A stretch of DNA of 12,697 bases from positions 1 through 12,697 of the forward strand of contig JAVXNE010000016.1 in the NCBI GenBank assembly GCA_036645935.1. Direction: 5' to 3'. This DNA comes from JAUNBN01 sp036645935 (lineage in GTDB: Bacteria > Bacillota > Clostridia > Oscillospirales > Ruminococcaceae). A program made the translations under genes and the position numbers. The notes beneath the pieces were generated by a model, which was not told the DNA's origin, ran no database searches, and saw nothing but the letters and a program-made list of their open reading frames with translations. Below are positions 1-7,500 of this stretch, piece by piece. How positions within the stretch are numbered: position 1 is the first letter of the stretch; every line of letters starts with the position of its first letter.

Positions 1-164
1 ACGTCAATTTTGCGGTTTGCGTGTGGTGGGACTCAGCAATTCGTTGAGCACATCGATAACCGGTATGGCTGAAAGTATATTGGGACAAAGATTCTTTATA
101 TCTTGCGAAATGTGATGCTGCCGCAAAAGAACAATTAAAGCATTCAAAAGAGAGAAGTGGGCGC

Positions 165-1421
165 TCAGCCTTTCGGAGGCTTGCGAAGAGCTTGTAGGCC
201 GAACAGCATCAGCGCCGCGCACTGGCAGACAAGGGAAGCGAGCGTCGCATAGGAAGCACCGAAAAGACTGTGAGAGTTTATCATCGGCGCACTCAACAGG
301 GCGCTGATGACAAGCCCCAAGAGATTGCCGAAAATAAGCCCTTTCATGCAGCGCTCAACGGTGAGCAACATACAGTAGAAGAGAACGAGTGAAGTGAGCA
401 CCGAGCAGAGAACCATTGGGGTGAGCAGCGAGCGATAGGCTGTGATCTCAGCACCATAGAGAAACCCAAGACCCCACTCGCCCAAAATTGCCACACCGCC
501 GAGAGCGAGAACGCCGAGCGCGAGCACCCCGAGAGTCACGAGCGCCGCAAGACGCAAGAATCCCTTTCGGTCGCAATCGCGATATTTTTTTGCGAACATC
601 GTTATAAACGGAGTGAACATAAACGCCACGCCGACTTGCAAAATCATCACAGGCGAGTTGACGAGTCCGTAGATGCCCGCGATTTCAGTTCCCATTATTC
701 GCTCGAGCATGATTTTCGGAACAGAGGCCGCCGAGGTGACAAAAAAGACGTAGAGCGCGAGCGGCATGCATTCAAGCAGCAGCTGTCCCACGCTTTTTGC
801 GTCCGCTATGCGGAATGGCGCGAAGAAGTTCCGAGTGCCAATTATGTCATAAAACAGGCAAAAAACGCAGCAGACCGCCGTCATAGCGGCGAGTGTGAGC
901 GCGACGTTTTGGGAGAGCCAAAGCACAAACGCAAAAACTGCAACGCTGAGACACCCGCGCACCGCATAGGATATTCCGATGATATCCATGCGCTCACTTT
1001 TTTGGCAGCAGCCGTGAAAAACATCGGTCAGCGCCTCAAGCAGCTTGTATACAAGATAGATGAAGATGCACGCGGCCTGCTCACGCGAATACCCCACGGC
1101 CATCGTATATGCGGCACACAGCAAAACGGAAGCGCCGACGGTCACTAAGCGACTTGTTATATAAATACTGCTGCTGTATTTTTCGTTCACGTCACTTACC
1201 TGATAGGTTCTCATTCCATATGAGGCAAGAGTGAGGAAGACGTTCGTCACCGCCATTGCAGTCTGGAGCAGCCCGGTGTTTGTCAGTCCCGCATCGCCGA
1301 AAGACAGAGCCTTGATTAAAAATCCAGTTGCGAGCCACTGACACCCGAAATATATCAGGTTGCCTGCCGTGTTGAAAAACACATTGCGGCGAAGCGTTGC
1401 AGCGTCCGCTGCCCCGCTCAC
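165..1421 (-). CDS. Wzx-like polysaccharide flippase (MATE/MVF-type exporter)
   Basis: A 418-aa, very hydrophobic membrane protein with about 12 predicted transmembrane segments separated by short basic loops, as in Wzx/RfbX O-antigen and capsule flippases. These move lipid-linked oligosaccharide from the inner to the outer face of the cytoplasmic membrane. The N-terminal helix with its conserved Asn-Thr/Gly-Asn pattern, the early GMRTYQVSD segment, and the charged loop around residues 277-286 (AKKYRDCDRK) before the C-terminal helices fit that family. The start is GTG at 1421-1419, overlapping the TGA of the upstream transferase gene as GTGA. An AAAGGG Shine-Dalgarno lies 8 nt upstream. It is the last recognisable gene of the minus-strand operon, so it probably exports the glycan made by the preceding genes. 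Substrate specificity cannot be read from sequence. Family confidence is high. Confidence 0.9.
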   Translation of the reverse strand: MSGAADAATLRRNVFFNTAGNLIYFGCQWLATGFLIKALSFGDAGLTNTGLLQTAMAVTNVFLTLASYGMRTYQVSDVNEKYSSSIYITSRLVTVGASVLLCAAYTMAVGYSREQAACIFIYLVYKLLEALTDVFHGCCQKSERMDIIGISYAVRGCLSVAVFAFVLWLSQNVALTLAAMTAVCCVFCLFYDIIGTRNFFAPFRIADAKSVGQLLLECMPLALYVFFVTSAASVPKIMLERIMGTEIAGIYGLVNSPVMILQVGVAFMFTPFITMFAKKYRDCDRKGFLRLAALVTLGVLALGVLALGGVAILGEWGLGFLYGAEITAYRSLLTPMVLCSVLTSLVLFYCMLLTVERCMKGLIFGNLLGLVISALLSAPMINSHSLFGASYATLASLVCQCAALMLFGLQALRKPPKG

Positions 1422-2776
1422 GAGATATACCCTTTCAGCTCGTCAATTTTGGATCGCACAGTGGATTTATCCACATAGGCCTTTTTGTAATACCCCATCA
1501 GCCTCTCGGTCATGTCGGTTGTTTTCTTTCCGAGCAAAAAATCGAACCAGTGCGGATTGATGCGAAGCGCATTCATGATTCTAAGCCCGAACAAGGCGAT
1601 GAATTTGGCAAAATTAAAATGCGGGGCGTAGCCCTGCGAAAATGGAAGATCGCGCGGAGGATTTTTGAGAGTCTCCTCGAGCAAATCACAGATACGCACG
1701 TATGCAGGGCGGTTTAAATCGACGTCATAATGCGATTTCATCTGCCTCTCGTCAATCGGGAAGGGGGTGTCGGCCGCATTGAGCGCCGTCACGAGACCGT
1801 CGAAGCTGTCAACGGCGGCGCAGCCCTCATAATTCACGGGGTCATAGTCGTCGAAAAGCGGTTCCGGACGTAGGATTATGCAGCTCTTTCCCGCAAAATA
1901 GATCTCGGCGATCGAGGTGCTCATCCATGTGATCAGCGTCTCACAGGTCTTGACCCATTGCTTTATCGAATAGTCGCTAATAACGCGAAATCTCGGGTGT
2001 TTCGCACACAAATCGTCGAGCAAAGGGCTGTTCCACTCGCTGGGGTGCAGCCGGTAGATGAGTTCGATATCGTCCCGCTCGCAAAGTAGGCGGTCGAACC
2101 AATCAAGCGTTGCGGCCATTGAGCGAGAGCCAATCGCCTTGAAACCCGCGAAATCAAGGTCGGTCATCGCGTTCAGCTCCGCGACCTCTTTGTCGTCCAT
2201 GTTAGCACAGGAAAATGAGCTGATGTAACAGATCCATCGCTTTGAGGAATCGAGATTGAATTCGCGGGAGAGCTGATCGCGCGTTTTGAAATATCCGTCG
2301 AAGCAAGGGTAGAGAAAATCCAGCTGCACCGCGCCTGTCACGACAGCGTTGCGATCGGGCACGCCCTTGCTAACTATGCGGCGTTTTGCTGCCGTGCCCC
2401 AGCAAATGTGGGTGCACTTGCGTGCGTTTTGAGTCAGCGAATAGAAATCGCTCTCTTCCTGTTCGCGGGAAAGCACCTCTTCCCAGTGCAGGTTAACGAC
2501 CTTGTTTAGCCGCCCCACGTTGTTGTAAACAAAGCTATTGAGTGTTTCGTTGTTGTACATCGCGGATGTGACGATGACGCGCGGCTTCTTCCACAAAAAA
2601 TATTTCAGCTTTTTTCTGTCCATAAGCTGAAAAAGTTCCGCCGTGTATCCGCGCCGCTCAAGCTCGGCAATTATGAGGCAGTCGTTTTCAAATTCGCGGA
2701 CGACGTGCTCATAAAGTATAAGAAAATCAAGACCCAAGATAACTTTTCTCCGTTCGGATTGTTTTTTGAGAGCCAT
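1418..2776 (-). CDS. GT-B-like surface carbohydrate biosynthesis glycosyltransferase
   Basis: A 452-aa soluble protein resembling surface-carbohydrate transferases of the GT-B superclass (related to CDP-glycerol glycerophosphotransferases and capsule KpsC/KpsS-like enzymes). Near residues 94-103 it has NLHWEEVLSRE, then a THICWG segment (122-127) and a VTGAVQLDFL stretch (146-155). The C-terminal half has an RLHPSEW motif (242-248), comparable to the RPHPxE of those families, then STSIAEIYFAGKS (286-298) and ILRPEP. No signal peptide or transmembrane helix is seen, so it likely acts on the inner membrane face. In this operon it is the best candidate for adding the CMP-activated sugar, or another residue, to the glycan. 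I chose ATG at 2776 because the conserved KVILGLDF strand follows directly. An ATG at 2824 overlaps the lipoprotein stop as ATGA and would add 16 residues; the choice is uncertain. The donor and acceptor are unknown. Confidence 0.75.
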   Translation of the reverse strand: MALKKQSERRKVILGLDFLILYEHVVREFENDCLIIAELERRGYTAELFQLMDRKKLKYFLWKKPRVIVTSAMYNNETLNSFVYNNVGRLNKVVNLHWEEVLSREQEESDFYSLTQNARKCTHICWGTAAKRRIVSKGVPDRNAVVTGAVQLDFLYPCFDGYFKTRDQLSREFNLDSSKRWICYISSFSCANMDDKEVAELNAMTDLDFAGFKAIGSRSMAATLDWFDRLLCERDDIELIYRLHPSEWNSPLLDDLCAKHPRFRVISDYSIKQWVKTCETLITWMSTSIAEIYFAGKSCIILRPEPLFDDYDPVNYEGCAAVDSFDGLVTALNAADTPFPIDERQMKSHYDVDLNRPAYVRICDLLEETLKNPPRDLPFSQGYAPHFNFAKFIALFGLRIMNALRINPHWFDFLLGKKTTDMTERLMGYYKKAYVDKSTVRSKIDELKGYIS

Positions 2777-2820
2777 CTTCTGTGATATCGAATCTCGGCG
2801 CGCGCAAGGCGGCCATCCAC

Positions 2821-3378
2821 TCATTCCAGAGGAGAAACGCGGCTGAAGACATCCCCGCCGGAAACGCTGCCAATCTGATCTCCCCAATAGCGAAGCTCGT
2901 CCTTATTGATGAGCTTGCTCGTGAACTTCTGGGTGTCCGCGCCGAGAAAATTTCCGTATTCGCCGGCCGCAACGGTGTACTCCGCCGTGATTCCATCCAC
3001 AGTGAATGTTCCGTTGACTACAGCGTATTTGTTGTCATCAAGCGTGTTCACGCTGAGACTGAACGTGCCGTCCTCACGGCATTCGAGTGTCGGAATCTGT
3101 TGAAGCGGGATCTTTTCAAGCTCGCCGTCCTCTTTTTCGCTGTAAACGACAAAGACATCCTGCGCTTTGCTTGCGAACAGCGCGACATAACTGTTCTGAA
3201 ATTTTCCGACAAACGGCGAACCCTCAACGGTGTTTCCGGTGTATGCCGGGCCGTCGACAGCCGGAGTTGGGTTGACCGCTTCGGGAGAGACGATGGAATC
3301 GTGTCCCTGTGCGGGTTTAGCGGCGCATCCGCAAAGAGAGAGCGCGAGCACAATGCAAAGCACAGTCAGTTTTTTCAT
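2821..3378 (-). CDS. small secreted lipoprotein of unknown function
   Basis: A 185-aa predicted lipoprotein. The N-terminus has two lysines, a hydrophobic core and the lipobox LCGC with the acylated cysteine at residue 18, followed by a Pro/Ala-rich linker to about residue 50. The rest is rich in alternating beta-type segments (VGKFQNSYVALF, FVVYSEKEDGELEKI, FSLSVNTLDD, VVNGTFTVDGITAEYTV), suggesting a small beta-sandwich or lipocalin-like domain; I do not recognise the family. The start is well supported by AAGGAG 8 nt before ATG. It lies 56 nt after the CMP-sugar synthetase and about 44 nt before the transferase, within the same minus-strand operon. It would sit on the outer face of the membrane where the exported glycan arrives. 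Its role in assembly, retention or sensing is only inference. Confidence 0.8.
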   Translation of the reverse strand: MKKLTVLCIVLALSLCGCAAKPAQGHDSIVSPEAVNPTPAVDGPAYTGNTVEGSPFVGKFQNSYVALFASKAQDVFVVYSEKEDGELEKIPLQQIPTLECREDGTFSLSVNTLDDNKYAVVNGTFTVDGITAEYTVAAGEYGNFLGADTQKFTSKLINKDELRYWGDQIGSVSGGDVFSRVSPLE

Positions 3379-3434
3379 TTTAAATGCTCCTTGTCAGAGG
3401 ATGATTATGTACGCGCGGAAAAACAAGAGCCATA

Positions 3435-4211
3435 TCATTTTTGAATAAAGCTTTCAATGTGTTCGCGCACTTCGCCGAATTCGCGATCGGTGCGATAAAA
3501 GTAATCGGCGAGGAGCGAGAGAAGCTCGAAATCATGCTCGCTGTCGATATCGAGAACGGCGGTGTCTTTCATGAAAGATGCCGCGAGCTTGGCGTCGTGC
3601 AGCTTTTTTGTGCCGCCTCGCAGAAACACAGGGGAATAAACATATAGAGAGGCGTTTGCGTCAAACACCTCGGGCGCCTGCTGACGGGCGACAAATCCCC
3701 CGTTTATCGCGATGTGGAAAAAACCGTCATCTCCGCGAATGAGCTGGTTGAAATAGGGATTGCGGCGCGATTCGGTGAGAGAGAGAGCAATTTCCGCTCC
3801 GTCGTTTTCAAAAAACGCATCGAGTATATTCTTGATGTCCTTCGCGCGGCGCAGCGGGCTTGTGAGATCCATATCGAGCACAGCGTCGTATGTTCTTCCC
3901 GTGAGATCCTCGGCAATTGCCAGGGTGTCGCGGATGACGTCGGTTTTGGCGGCGGTGTCTCCGGCAAGCTCGTCCTTTCGGGGAATTTTAAGGTATCGAG
4001 TGCCTGTCTGATCAAGCTGAGCGAACAGCTCCGCACTGTCGGTGTTTACCGCGAGATCAAAGCAATCCGATTCCGACGCGTATCGCTGCAAAAACATCCG
4101 GTACGCGGAGAGTGTGTAAGCGCAGAGCGGCCAGCCCAGAAACTCGCGTATGTTTTTAGACTTAACGCCCTTGCTGCCGGCACGCGCCGCGATTGTTGCG
4201 AGAATATTCAT
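3435..4211 (-). CDS. CMP-nonulosonate synthetase (NeuA/LegF-type cytidylyltransferase)
   Basis: A 258-aa acylneuraminate cytidylyltransferase homologue. This family uses CTP to convert a free nonulosonic acid (Neu5Ac, legionaminic, pseudaminic) to its CMP form in the cytoplasm. The N-terminus carries the CTP-binding signature IAARAGSKGVKSKN (residues 7-20), matching the family's PARxGSKxxxxKN. LDMDLTSPLR (112-121), RRNPYFN (149-155) and DIDSEHDFE (221-229) match family positions, the last being a metal- and sugar-site element. The chosen ATG at 4211 has GGAGAG 7 nt upstream and puts the signature at the usual distance. An in-frame ATG at 4226, overlapping the upstream TAA as TAATG, would add five residues. 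The legionaminate context argues for LegF-like substrate use, but sequence alone cannot separate this from sialate or pseudaminate. Confidence 0.88.
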   Translation of the reverse strand: MNILATIAARAGSKGVKSKNIREFLGWPLCAYTLSAYRMFLQRYASESDCFDLAVNTDSAELFAQLDQTGTRYLKIPRKDELAGDTAAKTDVIRDTLAIAEDLTGRTYDAVLDMDLTSPLRRAKDIKNILDAFFENDGAEIALSLTESRRNPYFNQLIRGDDGFFHIAINGGFVARQQAPEVFDANASLYVYSPVFLRGGTKKLHDAKLAASFMKDTAVLDIDSEHDFELLSLLADYFYRTDREFGEVREHIESFIQK

Positions 4212-4218
4212 ACAAAAT

Positions 4219-4224
4219 CTCTCC
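4219..4224 (-). promoter_or_regulatory. Shine-Dalgarno deciding the start of the CMP-sugar synthetase
   Basis: GGAGAG on the minus strand, 7 nt before ATG 4211. It lies inside the stop/start junction of the upstream oxidoreductase. It favours ATG 4211 over ATG 4226, although 4226 also has a weak AGGA upstream. Confidence 0.5.
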
Positions 4225-4225
4225 A

Positions 4226-5155
4226 TTATTCCTGCACCGCGGCGAGCGAGAGCACGCGGGCGGCACGGTCTATTGTGTTCATGTTGTCGACGATGCAGTT
4301 TTGCACGCAGTCGACGAAATAGCTCATCTCGGATTTGTAGATATCGCACGGCGGAAGCTCTTCGCGCTTTCCTGAGCGAAGCGAGAGCACCTCGTTCTTT
4401 ATTATGTCGACAATATAGGTTTCGTCTTCACAGTAAAGCTCAAGCTCGCGACGTGGGGCGCGGCCGATATAATCGAGATGGAGCGAGAGCAATAGCTCCG
4501 GGTATCGTGCGATATAGACCGCGACGTCATCACTTGATATTTCGAGCGGGGAAAAGTGTCCGGAAAACGCGCGAACGTCAAGAGGAAAATCAAAAAGAGA
4601 GACGAGATAGTCCCATTCATGCACAAGGTCGAGCCTCACGCCGCCGCCGAGATCGCGATGCGCGCTGTAGCATTCGCGGTAATCCCCTGTCTTGCGCCAC
4701 TCGGGAAGATAGGAGGAGCAGAGCGCCCGAGCCGCGCTCACACGGCTCTCGCGAACGAGCTGCGACGCGCGTTTTACCGCCGAGGAATGCCGCAGTGGAC
4801 ACGCAACATAACACACGCAGTCCGGCGCAACCCCGAGCGATGATATATCGGTTGCGGGATCGATGAAGACCGGCTTCTCGATGAACATCGCACCCGCGCG
4901 ACAAATGAGGGACGAGATGGTAGCGGCGTGCAGCGAGGTTGGGTTTGTCACAAAAACGACGTCGTAACTTCCATCAAGCTCATCGGGAGAGGAGTAGCTC
5001 CTCGAAAGCAGCGCGTCGATGCCGTCCGCGAGCGGACGGCCGCTGCTTCGCAGCGCGTCGATTGTAAAATCGACGCCGCGCCGCGACAGCTCTTCGGAAA
5101 AGTTTTTTATGTGGCGGCAGCCTATAGATCCGAGACCCGCGAATAGCGCTTTCAT
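4226..5155 (-). CDS. Gfo/Idh/MocA-family NAD(P)-dependent oxidoreductase (canonical EKP)
   Basis: A 309-aa protein with an N-terminal Rossmann fold, dinucleotide-binding GLGSIGCRH (residues 8-16), a VTNPTSLH strand/loop (69-76), and the catalytic EKP motif at 93-95 (MFIEKPVF). The C-terminal domain contains SSYLPEWRKTGDYRECYSA (147-165) and GGGVRLDLVHEWDYL (170-184), the usual GGxxxDxxxH substrate-site region. Family members oxidise or reduce sugar, inositol or nucleotide-sugar hydroxyls. The ATG overlaps the stop of the preceding oxidoreductase as ATGA, so the two are probably made together. Placement between NeuC-like and NeuA-like genes suggests it acts on the nonulosonate or a precursor, but the classical legionaminate pathway has no such step. 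The exact substrate is unknown. Confidence 0.85.
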   Translation of the reverse strand: MKALFAGLGSIGCRHIKNFSEELSRRGVDFTIDALRSSGRPLADGIDALLSRSYSSPDELDGSYDVVFVTNPTSLHAATISSLICRAGAMFIEKPVFIDPATDISSLGVAPDCVCYVACPLRHSSAVKRASQLVRESRVSAARALCSSYLPEWRKTGDYRECYSAHRDLGGGVRLDLVHEWDYLVSLFDFPLDVRAFSGHFSPLEISSDDVAVYIARYPELLLSLHLDYIGRAPRRELELYCEDETYIVDIIKNEVLSLRSGKREELPPCDIYKSEMSYFVDCVQNCIVDNMNTIDRAARVLSLAAVQE

Positions 5156-6141
5156 TCTTCGCCTGCCCCCTCAATTCCGTCAATAATTGCAAGCAGCCGT
5201 TCATCGTCCTCAAAGCTGTGCGCGAGCGCGGGCTTTCCCGCGAGCGTGTCAAAAAAAGCCGACAGCTCATCGACATAGGCATTTTCAATTATGTTGCTGG
5301 CATAGCGCTTGTCCTGCTCAACGCTGTCATAAGTGTCGATTTTTTTATCCTCTTTGTTGCTGTAATCGTAATTATAAAGACTGTCTGGCGCGCCTCCCCA
5401 GTGCAGATACAACTGCTCGCCCACAACCTCAAGGTCGCGCACCGGCTTGCGGGACACGACATCCACCGCGAGAGAACCGACGGCTCCGCCCTCGTGAAAA
5501 AGCGTCACAATATAAGTGTCGGGGAAATCCACTGCAAGGGAGGTCAGCTTGCGTGCGTGAGATTCGGCGCGCTCTATTTTGCCAAAAGCCCGCTCAAGCC
5601 ATGGTAACTCGATTGCGAAAATTTCGCGGCACCCGTTTGTGCGGCGATCGCCTACGAAGAAATCCTTGTAGTTTTCCCAAGGGTGCCAATCGGGTAGATA
5701 TTGTCCGACATGGTAGCGGTAGAGCAGCGGACAGCCGGCATCTCTGACGCGGTCAGCGATATATCGCGTCTCACGGCGGTAAATGGGAGTTGAAGAGAGG
5801 AAAAGCGCGAGCCCACGCTCTCCGGCGAGAGCAGTATTGCGCGCGTAGCCGGTAGATATAAGATTGATCTCGGTGAATACGCTCATGCCCAGAGTCAGCA
5901 GCTCGGTGATTATGTCGGCGTGAGAGAGCGGGCTGGTGCATACAAGGGCGCAATCGGGCGTAAATTCAGCTGCCGCCCGCTCAATTGAATCAAAGCACGG
6001 AATGCCGAATTTTTCAGCGGCATTCAGCCGCCGCTCGGGATTGCCGTCTGTTCCGCACACCTCTATATCTGTGAAAAAATCGTGAATAAGCCGCGTGCGA
6101 CGGCTTCCCATTGAACCTAATCCAACAATAAGAACTCTCAC
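5152..6141 (-). CDS. Gfo/Idh/MocA-family oxidoreductase with atypical active site (EIN instead of EKP)
   Basis: A 329-aa Gfo/Idh/MocA-like protein. The Rossmann glycine motif GLGSMGSRR is at residues 8-16, and a VCTSPLSHAD segment (67-76) aligns with the family's nucleotide loop. At the position of the catalytic EKP motif it reads FTEINLI (89-95), so the lysine and proline are replaced. The C-terminal half has YHVGQYLPDWHPWENY (143-158), reminiscent of the SYLPEW segment of the downstream paralogue, and REIFAIELPWLERAF (172-186) in place of the GGxxxDxxxH region. The start is GTG 6141-6139, overlapping the upstream TGA as GTGA, with GAGGTGG about 5 nt upstream. It may be a non-canonical oxidoreductase or a partner subunit of the next gene's product. 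Family membership is firm; activity is uncertain. Confidence 0.8.
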   Translation of the reverse strand: MRVLIVGLGSMGSRRTRLIHDFFTDIEVCGTDGNPERRLNAAEKFGIPCFDSIERAAAEFTPDCALVCTSPLSHADIITELLTLGMSVFTEINLISTGYARNTALAGERGLALFLSSTPIYRRETRYIADRVRDAGCPLLYRYHVGQYLPDWHPWENYKDFFVGDRRTNGCREIFAIELPWLERAFGKIERAESHARKLTSLAVDFPDTYIVTLFHEGGAVGSLAVDVVSRKPVRDLEVVGEQLYLHWGGAPDSLYNYDYSNKEDKKIDTYDSVEQDKRYASNIIENAYVDELSAFFDTLAGKPALAHSFEDDERLLAIIDGIEGAGEE

Positions 6142-7316
6142 ACTTCCACCTCGAAATCCATGTCATAAAAAGATTTTTTCGCGCAGATGCCGCTATCGAG
6201 CGATTGTTTGATGACGGAGACGATTTTTCCTGCAACGTCCCCTCCGCTGTAAGGGTTTGTGGCACAAAGAGCACGGCGTGCAAAGTCGGGCGAAAGCGCC
6301 GTTTCGATTGCTTGCAATATCTCTTTGCGCGAACATACACAGCAAATTGTGCCCTCCCCCATCTCGCGGCCGCTCTGCCGGTCGCCGATGTTTACTGCGG
6401 GCTTATGAAGGACCGGCGCCTCAACGACAGCGCTGCTCGAGTTCCCGATAACGGCGGAGCACAGGCGCAGCGCACAGATATAAAGACGGGCACCGAGATT
6501 TTTGACAAACACCGCGTTGTCGTGTAACGCGCAGTAGCTTTCAAGTTCGGCATTTATCGCCGCGCCGCCGTCGTCGGCATTTGCCGCGGTGAAAAGGCAG
6601 GGAATTCCGGAGTCTTCAATCGCAAAGAGCAGCTCGCGGACGCACTGCGCGGGGTTGCCATCTCCCTGTGTTTCGGGGTGGTAGGTGCAGAGCAAAAATG
6701 GCCGCTCGGCATCCAGGCCGCATCGCTCGGAAAGCTCAATTGCAGGAATGCTCCCGTAGCGTTCAATGTTCTGTGAGCCGAGAGAACCCGCGCAGAAGAC
6801 CGACTTCGGATTTTCCCCGAGCTGAATTATCCGCAGTCGCGAGCGGGCGCAAATCGGGAAATGCAGCGTGCTCATTTTGGTGATACAGTGACGAAAAAAT
6901 TCGTCTTTCGCGCCCTCAGTGACGTCGCCGCCGCCGATGTGGGCGATGGGAATACCGCAGATAGCCGCCGCTGCTGCTGCCGCAAAGGCCTCGTATCGAT
7001 CGCCCAGCAGCACGACTATATCGGGGCGATTATCGCTCCAAAACTCCGCGAGTCCGTCGAGAGCTGCCGCTGTCGCACGATAGACGGGCGTGTTTTTACT
7101 ATCCTCCAGTATGTCAAGAGAGAGGGAGATCGGAAATCCGGCGCTCTCGATTTCCGAAACGGTTGAGCCATATTCCGCACAAAGATGCGCACCGGTGACG
7201 ATCAGCTGCAATTGCAGCGATTTGTCAGCAAGGATGCTTTCAATAACCGGAGAGAGCAGCCCAAACTCCGCGCGGGTTCCGGTGACAATCGATATTGTGC
7301 GCTCTGTCCCTTTCAT
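6138..7316 (-). CDS. NeuC/LegG-type hydrolysing NDP-N-acetylhexosamine 2-epimerase
   Basis: A 392-aa GT-B-fold 2-epimerase of the hydrolysing class, which inverts C2 and releases the nucleotide to give a free mannosamine-type sugar for the nonulosonate synthase. Matching motifs are VTGTRAEFGLL (11-21), LLGDRYEAFAAA (103-114), HIGGGDVTEGAKDEFFRH (126-143), a TYHPET segment (211-216) and GNSSSAVVEAP (291-301), then NIGDRQSGRE (309-318). Length is normal for NeuC. ATG at 7316 follows a GGGCGG-type ribosome site within a few nt. It is the first gene of the minus-strand operon, facing the LegB/LegC genes. That context favours LegG (diamino-trideoxyhexose substrate) over sialic-acid NeuC, but motif reading cannot settle the nucleotide (UDP or GDP) or the sugar. 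Confidence 0.9.
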   Translation of the reverse strand: MKGTERTISIVTGTRAEFGLLSPVIESILADKSLQLQLIVTGAHLCAEYGSTVSEIESAGFPISLSLDILEDSKNTPVYRATAAALDGLAEFWSDNRPDIVVLLGDRYEAFAAAAAAAICGIPIAHIGGGDVTEGAKDEFFRHCITKMSTLHFPICARSRLRIIQLGENPKSVFCAGSLGSQNIERYGSIPAIELSERCGLDAERPFLLCTYHPETQGDGNPAQCVRELLFAIEDSGIPCLFTAANADDGGAAINAELESYCALHDNAVFVKNLGARLYICALRLCSAVIGNSSSAVVEAPVLHKPAVNIGDRQSGREMGEGTICCVCSRKEILQAIETALSPDFARRALCATNPYSGGDVAGKIVSVIKQSLDSGICAKKSFYDMDFEVEV

Positions 7317-7362
7317 TTTCCGCCCTTAGCTTCCCGCGCGAGGTCGCGCTGAATTTGCCTTA

Positions 7363-7391
7363 ATCATATCATCAAACAGCGCGAGGAACAA
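7363..7391 (-). promoter_or_regulatory. candidate promoter of the minus-strand glycan operon
   Basis: Reading the minus strand: a TTGTTC -35-like box (7391-7386), a 17-nt spacer and a TATGAT -10 box (7368-7363), about 46 nt before ATG 7316. Two further TATAAT matches on this strand near 7415-7430 lack a good -35. Pattern match only. Confidence 0.45.
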
Positions 7392-7399
7392 CGGTTTAT

Positions 7400-7428
7400 T
7401 TGCAATTACAAGGAAATTATACTATTAT
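7400..7428 (+). promoter_or_regulatory. candidate promoter of the legB-legC genes
   Basis: TTGCAA (7400-7405), a 17-nt spacer and TATTAT (7423-7428), giving an expected transcript start near 7435 and a leader of about 65 nt before ATG 7501. The -35 lies only 8 bp from that of the opposing promoter, so the two operons could compete for or share control. Pattern match only. Confidence 0.5.
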
Positions 7429-7500
7429 AGTGGATACAAAAAAACCCGCCGGTCATTATCGTTGCGGGGTGCGATTCTGGAAAAAGCGACGGTGACAATC

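Noticed and set aside
4..222. 72-aa minus-strand open frame at the left edge
   Set aside because: Its N-terminal part overlaps the flippase gene in another frame. The rest has no ATG or ribosome site and no recognisable motif. It could be a remnant, but there is not enough to call it.
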